Shown: positions 1 to 7,377 of the stretch, piece after piece | How the letters are laid out: the number at the start of each line of letters is the position of its first letter | Numbering within the stretch: the first letter of the stretch is position 1 | From: Polyangiaceae bacterium | GTDB taxonomy: Bacteria > Myxococcota_A > Polyangia > Polyangiales > Polyangiaceae | NCBI GenBank assembly: GCA_025937895.1 | Contig: JAICQL010000034.1 | Coordinates: forward strand, 1 to 47,885 | DNA length: 47,885 nucleotides | Reading direction: 5' to 3' | Notes under the pieces: generated by a model | Database searches by the model: none | What the model was told of the DNA's origin: nothing | The model's input: the letters and a program-made list of their open reading frames with translations, nothing else | Translations under genes and position numbers: made by a program

Positions 1-302
1 ATGCGGGTGGTCACCACATACAGCGGCTCTGTGCTCGCCTGCCAGGCAGCGTCGGCGACTGGGTCGCTGTGCGCCATCGGTGCGAGCGCGTCGGGCTCGG
101 CTCCCGGCGCTGCCACGGCGCCTGCGTCTGCCTCACGCTGCAGCGGCCCGACCGGCTTCACCCCGCCACAGCCGAGCGCGCCCAGCGACACGGCCGCGCC
201 CAGCAGCACGGCCGCGCCCAGCAGCACGGCCGCGCCCAGCAGCACGGCCGCACGCAGCAGCACGGCGACGCCCGGGGCCCGCGCTGGCGGAGATCGTTTC
301 AT
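1..302 (-). CDS. Lipoprotein of unknown function, 3' end cut by window edge
   Basis: A minus-strand frame opens at ATG 302 and stays open to the left edge for 100 codons. It starts MKRSPPARAPG and continues with a long Ala/Val/Leu/Gly core built from repeats of AAVLLG, ending SLGALGC with the candidate lipidated Cys at residue 45. The mature part visible (residues 46-100) is Ala/Pro/Asp-rich and shows no family I recognise. Basic n-region, hydrophobic core and Cys support an exported lipoprotein; the lipobox is imperfect (Ala-Leu-Gly before Cys). The competing plus-strand frame over the same bases encodes only Pro/Ser/Thr/Ala low complexity and is treated as its shadow. It is divergent from the ABC transporter gene at 382. 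Function unknown; the real C-terminus lies outside the window. Confidence 0.7.
   Translation of the reverse strand, partial: MKRSPPARAPGVAVLLRAAVLLGAAVLLGAAVLLGAAVSLGALGCGGVKPVGPLQREADAGAVAAPGAEPDALAPMAHSDPVADAAWQASTEPLYVVTTR
180..251 (-). repeat. 18-bp tandem repeat encoding signal-peptide core (AAVLLG)
   Basis: Three perfect copies of an 18-bp unit (GCGGCCGTGCTGCTGGGC on the minus strand) occupy 198-251, and a fourth copy with one changed codon (Leu to Ser) occupies 180-197. Each copy adds six hydrophobic residues to the signal peptide of the 1-302 gene without changing frame. Confidence 0.9.
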
Positions 303-381
303 CGTCGGCACTGTTTCAAAACGGCAGTCTGAATAATCGGCTTCATAAGGTCAGCGCTGCCTCCGCTTGTCAAGAATCGCG

Positions 382-1419
382 ATGCAACACTCCGGGACCT
401 CGCCAGTGTGTCAGCGAGTGGGACAGCGTCACCTATTGGGGACTCCGCGCCCTGCTCCCCGCTCCTCGAGCCCGGCGGCGATCGAGGCGCGCGGGCTCGC
501 CAAGACGTATGCCAGCTGGTGGGGCAGCTCGAGCCTGCGTGCTGCGGCGCAGGGTGCACGCGGCGCTCGCCAGGCGCTCGCAGGTGTGGAGCTGGTCGTG
601 CCGCGCGGCACCGCGTTTGGCCTGATCGGGGTCAACGGCGCCGGCAAGACCACGTTCGTGAAGGCGTTACTGGGGGTGGTGCTGCCCAGCGCGGGGGAGC
701 TGCGCGTGCTTGGTGGCGCCCCGGACGACGTCACGGTGCGCGCCCGCATCGGCTACGTGCCGGAGCGACTGGCGCTGCCCGGCGCCTGGAGCGCGCGCAG
801 CTATCTCGAGAGCGTGGCGCGGCTGAAACAGCGCGGCACGAGGCGCGCCGACGCCGCACGAGACATCGAGCGCCAGCTCGCCCGGGTGGGGCTCGCGCGC
901 GACGCCGAGCGCCGCGTCGGGCAGTTCTCCAAGGGCATGCGGCAGCGCCTGGCGCTGGCGGCAGCGCTGCTGGGCCAGCCGGAGCTGCTGGTGCTGGATG
1001 AGCCGACCGACGGCGTCGATCCGCTGGGGCGCGCCGAGATCCGCGAGCTGCTCGGCGAGGAGCGCGCTCGCGGCGCGACCCTGTTTCTCAACTCACACCT
1101 GCTCTCGGAGACGGAGCGCATGTGCGATCGCATCGGCATCCTGGCGCACGGCCAGATCGTGCGCGAGGGCAGCGTGGCGGAGCTGTGCGGCAGCGAGGGC
1201 AGCTGGCGCGCGCGCTTCGCCGCGGGTGCGCCGGAGAGTGCGCTCTCGGGGCTGGGCTTTGCAGCGCTGCCCGACGGCAGCTTCGAGCTGAAGGCGGCCA
1301 CGCCGGCGGAGCTGGATCAGCGCCTGGCCCGCGCGCGCGAGCAGGGCGCGCTCCTGATCGAGCTGCGCCCCGCGGCGCGCGCTCTGGAGAGCGTGCTGGC
1401 GGAGGTGCTGGGCCGATGA
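382..1419 (+). CDS. ABC transporter ATP-binding protein (ABC-2 exporter type)
   Basis: Cytoplasmic ATPase that would power the permease encoded immediately downstream. Visible motifs, in order: Walker A GVNGAGKTT, Q-loop region, signature FSKGMRQRLALA (a common exporter variant of LSGGQ), Walker B LLVLDEPT followed by DGVDPLGR, and the H-loop histidine in LFLNSHLLSE. A C-terminal extension of about 90 residues follows, as in drug, lipid or gliding-type ABC-2 ATPases. The start is uncertain: ATG 382 has no clear Shine-Dalgarno, TTG 367 and TTG 436 are in frame, and homology would be expected to begin near codon 35 (IEARGLAKTY). The stop overlaps the next start in ATGA, so the two are translationally coupled. 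Substrate cannot be told. Confidence 0.93.
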   Translation: MQHSGTSPVCQRVGQRHLLGTPRPAPRSSSPAAIEARGLAKTYASWWGSSSLRAAAQGARGARQALAGVELVVPRGTAFGLIGVNGAGKTTFVKALLGVVLPSAGELRVLGGAPDDVTVRARIGYVPERLALPGAWSARSYLESVARLKQRGTRRADAARDIERQLARVGLARDAERRVGQFSKGMRQRLALAAALLGQPELLVLDEPTDGVDPLGRAEIRELLGEERARGATLFLNSHLLSETERMCDRIGILAHGQIVREGSVAELCGSEGSWRARFAAGAPESALSGLGFAALPDGSFELKAATPAELDQRLARAREQGALLIELRPAARALESVLAEVLGR

Positions 1420-2249
1420 GGGCGGCGCTGATGATCGCCGGCGATATCCTGCGCGAGGCCGCTGCCCGGCGCTGGTTTCTGGCGTTTGCCATCGTGCTCA
1501 CCCTGCTGCACCTGGGCTTGCTGCTGGGGCTGCGGCTGGACCTGGTGGACGGCGCGCTGGCTGCGACACGGCTGTTCGGGGGCGAGCTGAGCCATGACAT
1601 CCGCACGGCGGACAGCGCGCTGCGCCACGTGTTCGAGGCTGCCACGTACGTGGCCTTCTACGGCGGGCTCGGCTTTGGCGTGCTCGCCTGCTCCGATTTC
1701 GGCCCCGAGCTGCTCGCGCCCGGGCGCATCGAGCACCTGCTGAGCTTGCCGCTGCGCCGGCTGGAGCTCCTGGCGGGCACGTTCCTGGGAGTGATGGGCC
1801 TGTGCCTGCTGGGCATCAGCTACGGGGTGGGCGGCTTCTTTCTGATCCTGTGCGCCAAGAGCGGGGTGTGGACGCTGCGGCCCTTTCTCGCCGTGTACCT
1901 GGCGGGCGTGGCCTTCTTTGCGCTGTATGCGGTGATGCTGGCAGCGGCGGTGTTCGTGCGCAGCGCGGCCCTGAGCGCAGCGGCGGGCGGCCTGCTGTTT
2001 CTGCTGGGCATGCTGGCGGGGCAGCGCGAGGAGCTGGGTGCGCTGCTCGAGTCGGGCTGGGGGCGCGAGCTGTTCCTGGCCCTGTCTGCGCCGCTGCCGC
2101 GCGTGTACGAGCTAGGCCAGTCTGCAGCGGCGCTGGCGCTGGGTGAGGCGCCGCCCGCCGAGCTGTGGCGCTGGGTGGCGGGGACGGTGGCGTTTGGTCT
2201 GGCGGGGCTAGCGGTGGGTGCATGGCGACTATCCAGCAAGGATTTCTGA
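1416..2249 (+). CDS. ABC-2 type transporter permease
   Basis: 277-residue integral membrane protein, start chosen at the ATG that overlaps the ATPase stop (ATGA, 1416-1419). It begins MRAALMIAGDILREAAARRW, then has about six hydrophobic segments (near residues 20-40, 75-100, 115-150, 160-200, 205-220 and 250-270) separated by short loops, the usual architecture of ABC-2 permease halves such as those of NosY/GldF-like exporters. With the upstream ATPase it should form the exporter. The gene is followed by a reading frame beginning inside its last 28 bases. Substrate unknown. Confidence 0.88.
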   Translation: MRAALMIAGDILREAAARRWFLAFAIVLTLLHLGLLLGLRLDLVDGALAATRLFGGELSHDIRTADSALRHVFEAATYVAFYGGLGFGVLACSDFGPELLAPGRIEHLLSLPLRRLELLAGTFLGVMGLCLLGISYGVGGFFLILCAKSGVWTLRPFLAVYLAGVAFFALYAVMLAAAVFVRSAALSAAAGGLLFLLGMLAGQREELGALLESGWGRELFLALSAPLPRVYELGQSAAALALGEAPPAELWRWVAGTVAFGLAGLAVGAWRLSSKDF

Positions 2250-3319
2250 AGCGAAGCAGCCTGCTCCTCGGGGCGCTGGGGCTGCTGGGGCTGAGCGGCG
2301 CCTTGATGATGAAGCCCGGCGCGCAGCGCGAGCGGCGGCCGGAGCTGGAGTTTCCGCGCTATCCGCGCGAGCACGATCTCGAGCGCCAGCGCCGGCGCAC
2401 CACGCTCCTGCGCCCGCAGTCGCCGGACGGCGCCGCAGCTCCCGAAGTGAAGGCGCCGCGCCACGTGCCCGCGCAGGCCGCCGAAGAGCCCGGCGCCGTG
2501 CGGATCGACCCGCTGCACGTCGCGCTCTCCGGCGCGCCGCTGGGGCTGGTGGTGGAGGCCGCGGCGCTCAAGGACTCGAGCCTGGGGCGGATGTTGCTCG
2601 GGTGTTTCACCCCGCAGCTGTCGAGGGAGCTGGCGGAGCTGGCGCAGAAGACGGGCGTGAACCCGCTGGAGCAGGTGGAGCGCATCGCCATCGCCGGAGA
2701 TCTGGAGGCGCCGGTTGTCATCCTCGGCGGTGAGGTGGGCGGCTTCGATCCGGCCGCGCTCGGTGAGGGAGTCAGCTTCGAGCCGCAGGGCGAAGACACG
2801 CTCTGGGCGGAGCACGGCGATCAGGCGGTGGCGCTGTGGCAAGACCAGATGCTGCTGGTGGGTGAACCAGCACCGCTGCGCGCCGTGCTGCAGCGGCTGC
2901 AAGGCGCAGCCAGCGCGGGTGGAGAGGGCCTGGCAGCGGAGGCGTACGGAGAGCTGTACGGCTCGCTCAGCGGGCGCGGCGCGAGCGAGCTATTGCCCTT
3001 TGACCTGCGCGAGCGCTTTGCCGCCGCCGCAGAGCGCGTGACCCTGCACGTCGATGCGCGCGAAGACTTGCTGCTGGTCGCCGAGGTGCACGGTGCCCAG
3101 CAGCCGCTCTTGTCGGATCTTGCCACCGCCATCGGCGGCGCCTTCGCGCTCGGCCGCCTGCACGCCGTGCGCGCCGACAACCCCGTGCTCGCCGAGCTGC
3201 TCGACCAGTCGCGAGTGATCCCGGGCGAGGGTTCGTTTCAAGTCGAAATGGCACTGCCCGTGGCCGTGCTCGCCGAGCAGCTGGGCGCCTGTGCCCAGGA
3301 CGCGCTGCGCGAACCCTGA
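2222..3319 (+). CDS. Membrane-anchored protein of unknown function, ABC-exporter operon
   Basis: 365 residues from ATG 2222 (MATIQQGFLKRSS), overlapping the permease gene by 28 bp; an in-frame earlier start at 2165 would lie well inside the permease gene and is less likely. A single hydrophobic segment (about residues 11-30, LLLGALGLLGLSGAL) acts as signal anchor. The rest is soluble and Glu/Ala/Leu-rich, with an Arg/Glu/Pro-rich stretch after the anchor. I recognise no family. Tight overlap suggests it works with the exporter at the envelope, for example as a periplasmic accessory protein; this is inferred from position only. Confidence 0.75.
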   Translation: MATIQQGFLKRSSLLLGALGLLGLSGALMMKPGAQRERRPELEFPRYPREHDLERQRRRTTLLRPQSPDGAAAPEVKAPRHVPAQAAEEPGAVRIDPLHVALSGAPLGLVVEAAALKDSSLGRMLLGCFTPQLSRELAELAQKTGVNPLEQVERIAIAGDLEAPVVILGGEVGGFDPAALGEGVSFEPQGEDTLWAEHGDQAVALWQDQMLLVGEPAPLRAVLQRLQGAASAGGEGLAAEAYGELYGSLSGRGASELLPFDLRERFAAAAERVTLHVDAREDLLLVAEVHGAQQPLLSDLATAIGGAFALGRLHAVRADNPVLAELLDQSRVIPGEGSFQVEMALPVAVLAEQLGACAQDALREP

Positions 3320-3328
3320 TTTGCGCAA

Positions 3329-3352
3329 GAAACGGGCATGCGTGCCGGTTTC
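3329..3352 (+). terminator. Possible terminator hairpin after ABC operon
   Basis: Inverted repeat GAAACGGGCA / TGCCGGTTTC (one mismatch) around a TGCG loop, ten bases after the stop of the 2222-3319 gene. No clear T-run follows, so Rho-independent function is uncertain. Confidence 0.4.
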
Positions 3353-3490
3353 AGGCACATTTCAGCGGGCCAGGATCGGTCGGCCGGTGCTCGGATGGGC
3401 TGCACTGGGATTCAGGCGCTCACCCGCACGGCAGCGCCGAGTAGCGTGCAGAGGCGGCGCAGATCCACTAGGCTGTGCCACAGGCCGTGG

Positions 3491-3496
3491 GGGGAG
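3491..3496 (+). promoter_or_regulatory. Shine-Dalgarno deciding kinase start
   Basis: GGGGAG five bases before GTG 3502 is the best ribosome-binding site among the candidate starts (GTG 3475, GTG 3502, ATG 3514) of the kinase gene. Confidence 0.55.
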
Positions 3497-3501
3497 TCGA
3501 C

Positions 3502-4944
3502 GTGGGTTCGCCGATGGCAGGCGAAAAAGACGCACAGCGCCCGGCAGCGCTCGAGGCACTGCTCAGTGAGGCGCTGGATGAGGGCACCGGGCTGCTCGTT
3601 CGCAGCAAGAGCGGGCGCTGGCTCTGGCGCAACGGCGCGGCGTGCAGCTTCCTGGCGCAGCTCGAGCCACGCGGCCACTCGCTGGCGCAGCTGCTGAGGT
3701 CGGTGACGGAGCCCGGTCAAGGTGAGCTCTCGCTGCACGACCATGTCACCCAGTGGCGCATGAAGCTCATCCCCTGGCCGGGTGAAGGCCAGGCGCAGCT
3801 CTGGATCTTCAGGGAGCGCCTGCGCCCGCTGCCCGCCGAGCGGGAGCTCGCGCAGCTCCGGCTGGCGCTGGAGGAGGCGCAGGGCAGGCTACGGCTGCTC
3901 TCTGCGCACACCCGCGGCATCCTGTTCGAGTTTGACAGCCAGGCGCGCTTCGTCAGGGTCTGGGCCAGTGATCCGAAGCTGCTCTTGATGCCCGAGTCCG
4001 AGCTCTTGGGCCGCACCCTGGTGGAGGCGCTGGGCCCGGACGTGGGCGGCTGGCATCACGCGCGCGTGTCGCACACCCTGCAGACCGGCGAAGAGCAGGC
4101 GTACGAATATCGGCTGGAGGTGCCCAACGGTGCCACGAACTTCGCCTGCACCAGCGTGGCGGTGCCAGCGCCGGACGGCGCGGGCCGCAACGCGGTGTTC
4201 TGGATCCGTGATGTCACCGAGGAGGTGGAGCTGCGCGCGCGCCTGCTGCGGGCGGATCGGCTGGCAGCAGTGGGCACCATGGCGGCAGGCGTGGCGCACG
4301 AGGTCAACAATCCCCTCACCTACATGCGCCTGAACCTGGACATGGTGCTGCGCGAGCTGCGCCAGGAGCAGCAACGCGGCGCGGCGCTGGACAGGCTGCT
4401 TCAGCCGCTGGAGCTGGTGCGCGAGGGTGCCGAGAGGGTGCAGACGATCGTGGCCGCGCTGCTCAACCTGGCGCGGCCCGCGGACCCCAACCAGGTGGTG
4501 GACGTGCGCCAGACGCTGGAGCACTGCCTGGAGCTGACGGCGCTGCAGCTCGAGGGCCGCGCGGTGGTGCAGCGCGCGTACGCCAGCTCACCCAAGGTGT
4601 GCGCCAACGAGGCACGCCTGATCCAGGTCTTCACCAACCTGCTGAGCAACGCGGCGGACGCCATGGCGGAGGCGCCCGGTGAGCAGACCTTGCACGTCTC
4701 CAGCGGCACCGACGCGCGCGGGCGCGCCACCGTCGAGATCCGCGACAGCGGTGCGGGCATCCCGCGCGAGCACCTGCAGCGCGTGTTCGATCCGTTCTTC
4801 ACCACGAAGCCGCAGGGCCTCGGGCTGGGGCTGGCCATCTGCCAGCGCATCATCGCGTCCTTCGGCGGAGAGATTCAGGTCGAGAGCGCGCCCGGACAGG
4901 GAGCGGCCTTCCGCGTCTGCCTGCCCGGGATGGCAGCGCCCTGA
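3502..4944 (+). CDS. PAS-domain sensor histidine kinase (soluble)
   Basis: 480 residues from GTG 3502. No membrane segment is visible, so it is probably cytoplasmic. An N-terminal region of about 120 residues with no recognised family is followed by a PAS-like fold (about residues 125-245, starting near TRGILFEFDS), then HisKA with the phospho-accepting His266 in AAGVAHEVNNPLTY (NtrB/PAS-type H-box), and a C-terminal HATPase with N-box FTNLLSNAADAM, G1 DSGAGIP, F-box FDPFFTTK and G2 GLGLGLAI. No response regulator lies adjacent, so the partner is unknown. The 3' end faces the flavoenzyme gene on the other strand with only 6 bp between stops. Confidence 0.92.
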   Translation: MGSPMAGEKDAQRPAALEALLSEALDEGTGLLVRSKSGRWLWRNGAACSFLAQLEPRGHSLAQLLRSVTEPGQGELSLHDHVTQWRMKLIPWPGEGQAQLWIFRERLRPLPAERELAQLRLALEEAQGRLRLLSAHTRGILFEFDSQARFVRVWASDPKLLLMPESELLGRTLVEALGPDVGGWHHARVSHTLQTGEEQAYEYRLEVPNGATNFACTSVAVPAPDGAGRNAVFWIRDVTEEVELRARLLRADRLAAVGTMAAGVAHEVNNPLTYMRLNLDMVLRELRQEQQRGAALDRLLQPLELVREGAERVQTIVAALLNLARPADPNQVVDVRQTLEHCLELTALQLEGRAVVQRAYASSPKVCANEARLIQVFTNLLSNAADAMAEAPGEQTLHVSSGTDARGRATVEIRDSGAGIPREHLQRVFDPFFTTKPQGLGLGLAICQRIIASFGGEIQVESAPGQGAAFRVCLPGMAAP

Positions 4945-4950
4945 CCCTGC

Positions 4951-6453
4951 TCAGGTCTGACGCGGGAAAATGCCCTGACCGGGGGTCAAGATGCGGTCGG
5001 GATCGAAGCGCCGCTTGGCCTGGCGCAGGTCACGGAAGCGCTCGCCGAAGTGCCGCCGCCAGTCCTGCGGATCAAACGGGATGGCGCCGTTGGCGTAGCG
5101 CGTGCCCCCGAGGGCCACGAGCTGATCGTAGATCTCGCGATTGTCCGCCAGCATAGCCAGCACCGTCTCCGGCGTGGGCGGATCGGCCGTGCGCAGCAGG
5201 CTGAACAGGAACGCGCGCCGCTCGTCCGGCAGACGAAAGAAGGGGCGCCGCATGCGGCGCGTGTCGATCGGATAGAACAGGATCGGGCCGCCCCCGACGT
5301 CCGCTGCCGTCAGATCCGCCAGCACACCACCGACGAAGCCGGGCGCCGCCGAGGCGGGCACGAACAGGTCCATCCAGGGATGAGGAAAATCCCACACCCC
5401 GATCGAGATCAGAAACGCGATCAGTGGATCGAGGCGGAAGGCAAAGTCCAGGTAGCTCTGCGTGACATCCGTGGCGTCGGCGCGCACGTCCTTCAGACCG
5501 GCGAGCAGCGCGGTCGGATTGGGCGCCTGGGGCGGCGTGAAATATGCCCCCGCCTCGATCATGAAGCGCCAGCCCGTGCCCGACGGATGTGGCACCACCT
5601 GCCCCTGCAGATGATCGAAGCTGCCCCGCGCCAGCAGCCGCAGCTGATCCTGCACGTACACGTCGATCGAGTCGTAGAACAGGTTGAAGACCCTGACCTG
5701 AGCCGGCGCGGGGATGAGCGGCAGCCGCGCGCGCACGATCAACGCCGACTGACCCAGGCCGGCGAGCACCGCATTGAACAGGTCGGGGCGCTGGCTCTCC
5801 GAGCAGGTGACGCGCTCACCTTTGCCGGTCACCACCTCCAGCTCCAGCACGTTGTCTGCTTGCACGCCAAACCGCTGCGAGGTGCCGCCGATGCCGCCGA
5901 TCGACAGCGTGCCGCCCACGGTCAGGCCTTGAAAATCAGTGAGCACCCGCGGGGTCAGGCCCTGGGCGAAGGCGGCCTGGATCACCGCGCGCCACTGCAC
6001 TCCGGGCTCGACGTCGATCCATCCGCCCGCACCCGAGGTATGGACGGCACCGAGCTCCGCCAGCGAGCTGGAGTCGATGACGATGCCGTTTTCCACCTGC
6101 GCCTGGCCGAACGGCGCGTGCGAGATGCCGCGCATCGCCACCTGCAGCTCGTGACGGCGCGCAAAGCGGACCGCCTTCACGATGTCCTGGATCGAGCCTG
6201 GCAGCAGCACCGCCACGGGCCGGCGGTGCACGATGTGGCCGAAGTCATCCTGTGCCGCATCCAGCTGGGGGCCGTCCAGAAACAGCGTGCCATCCAGCTC
6301 GGGCAACCGGGAGAAGCCGCTGGCCGCCGCGTCCGCGGCAGCAGCGGTTACCCAGGACCCTGCCGTCGGATCGAAGCCGACGATGACCGAAGCTGCAGCC
6401 ACCTGCTGCAGCGCCCGCTGAAGAAACCTACGCCGTGATGAGCCGTCCTGCAT
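4951..6453 (-). CDS. Tat-exported FAD oxidoreductase, cytokinin dehydrogenase-like
   Basis: 500 residues from ATG 6453, chosen because GAAGGAG sits just upstream; longer frames to 6693 lack a better site. A Tat signal (SRRRFLQR, residues 6-13) leads to an alanine-rich core. The FAD-binding_4 (PCMH) domain follows: RGISHAPFGQAQVENGIVID aligns with the RGxGHSxxGQ segment of cytokinin oxidase/dehydrogenases, and His112 matches the covalently flavinylated His. NVLELEVVTGKGERVTCSE and the GLGQSALIVRAR stretch are also CKX-like. The C-terminus ends HFGERFRDLRQAKRRFDPDR then ILTPGQGIF, the family hallmark. Likely a periplasmic flavoenzyme oxidising an amine or related substrate. Specificity for N6-isopentenyladenine is inferred from resemblance only. 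Confidence 0.82.
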   Translation of the reverse strand: MQDGSSRRRFLQRALQQVAAASVIVGFDPTAGSWVTAAAADAAASGFSRLPELDGTLFLDGPQLDAAQDDFGHIVHRRPVAVLLPGSIQDIVKAVRFARRHELQVAMRGISHAPFGQAQVENGIVIDSSSLAELGAVHTSGAGGWIDVEPGVQWRAVIQAAFAQGLTPRVLTDFQGLTVGGTLSIGGIGGTSQRFGVQADNVLELEVVTGKGERVTCSESQRPDLFNAVLAGLGQSALIVRARLPLIPAPAQVRVFNLFYDSIDVYVQDQLRLLARGSFDHLQGQVVPHPSGTGWRFMIEAGAYFTPPQAPNPTALLAGLKDVRADATDVTQSYLDFAFRLDPLIAFLISIGVWDFPHPWMDLFVPASAAPGFVGGVLADLTAADVGGGPILFYPIDTRRMRRPFFRLPDERRAFLFSLLRTADPPTPETVLAMLADNREIYDQLVALGGTRYANGAIPFDPQDWRRHFGERFRDLRQAKRRFDPDRILTPGQGIFPRQT

Positions 6454-6759
6454 CTCGTCTCCTTCTCTGGGCATGGCGTCACAAGATGGCGTCACCAAGA
6501 TGGCGTCCCGAAGACAGAGCTCACCCCGCATCCCTACCCTCCGCAACGGGAACGCCGCCGCCGCGCCAGCCGACATCGAGCTTAGCAGACTCCGAGCGAG
6601 CTGTCCGCCACGGCTTCCACGGGCCATGCGCGCGCAGCGCGGTGCGGGCTGTACGGCAGCTCGCCATGCCTGGCGGGAGCCGGCGCCCGTCACCTCGTGT
6701 CACACGAAGTGTCCCACCGCCGTCGCGCTCCGCCCCGATACGAGGCGCTCGAGCAGCGC
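6454..6759 (-). promoter_or_regulatory. 306-bp leader between ybaK and CKX-like gene
   Basis: No gene seen here. Next to the flavoenzyme start it holds a strong Shine-Dalgarno (GAAGGAG) and a threefold direct repeat of ATGGCGTCAC; the rest has no feature I can support. The flavoenzyme promoter should be here because the upstream ybaK gene ends at 6760 on the same strand. Confidence 0.45.
6473..6509. repeat. Three direct copies of ATGGCGTCAC
   Basis: Copies at 6473-6482, 6486-6495 and 6500-6509 (last copy ATGGCGTCCC), spaced 13 and 14 bp, lie 20-56 bp upstream of the CKX-like start codon. Could be a leader repeat or a binding site array. Confidence 0.7.
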
Positions 6760-7248
6760 TCAGTCCTTCGGGCGAGCCAGCGGCGCGTACGTGGCCTGTG
6801 TGGCGCGGCAGTAGTCGTCAGGGTGCAGAAAGATCTGCAGCCCGCGCTGCCCGGCGGAGATGCTGATCACGTCGAACAGCTGCGCCGTCTCGTCCAGGTA
6901 GACGGGGTACGGCTTCTTGCAGGCGAGCGCGGTGACGCCGCCGCGCACGTAGCCCGTGAGCCCCACCAGCTCTTTCAGTGCCACGGGCTCCACCGACTTC
7001 TTGTGCGCGGCGCGGGCGAGCGCCTTGAGATCGAGCACCTGATCGCCCGGCAGCACTGCGAGCACGATGGCCTGATCATCGGCTCGCACGCACAGGGTCT
7101 TGAACACGCTTTCAGGGGGCAGGCCTACTTTCCTGGCCACCGTCTCGGCGGACAGATCCTGCTCGTCGAACTCGTACGCGCGCAGCTCATACGAGATGCC
7201 CAGCGCATCTAGCACCCGGCAGGCATTGGTCTTCTTGGGGGCAGACAT
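6760..7248 (-). CDS. ybaK: Cys-tRNA(Pro)/Cys-tRNA deacylase YbaK-type
   Basis: 162 residues, the usual length for the YbaK/EbsC family. The sequence MSAPKKTNACRVLDALGISY, the VFKTLCVRADD strand and the substrate-pocket lysine region (AAHKKSVEPV, then LTGYVRGGVTALACKKPYPV) are typical. Known role: hydrolyses Cys mischarged onto tRNA(Pro) by ProRS, a trans-editing reaction in the cytosol. It stands alone on the minus strand, divergent from the porin gene. Confidence 0.93.
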   Translation of the reverse strand: MSAPKKTNACRVLDALGISYELRAYEFDEQDLSAETVARKVGLPPESVFKTLCVRADDQAIVLAVLPGDQVLDLKALARAAHKKSVEPVALKELVGLTGYVRGGVTALACKKPYPVYLDETAQLFDVISISAGQRGLQIFLHPDDYCRATQATYAPLARPKD

Positions 7249-7364
7249 GAGCAGGGCCGCTGTAGCATGAGAATTGCGCCCGCAGCACTGATGGCCTATT
7301 GCCAGGTGCCCGTATCAGGGAGTGGCATACATCGGGGCCCGCGGCCCCGCGCAGAGGAACCAAC

Positions 7365-7370
7365 GGGGGA
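7365..7370 (+). promoter_or_regulatory. Shine-Dalgarno supporting TTG 7378 start
   Basis: GGGGGA lies seven bases before TTG 7378. Using this start gives a clean signal peptide and leaves 129 bp for divergent promoters between ybaK and the porin gene; ATG 7267 would leave only 18 bp. Confidence 0.5.
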
Positions 7371-7377
7371 TACGAGC

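Noticed and set aside
1..336. Plus-strand frame rich in Pro-Ser-Ser-Thr-Ala repeats at the left edge
   Set aside because: The same bases on the minus strand give a coherent lipoprotein signal peptide; the plus frame is low-complexity translation of the 18-bp repeat.
5050..6438. 462-residue plus-strand frame opposite the flavoenzyme gene
   Set aside because: Arg/His/Gln/Ala-rich with no motif, fully antisense to a gene with clear FAD-binding motifs; a high-GC shadow frame.
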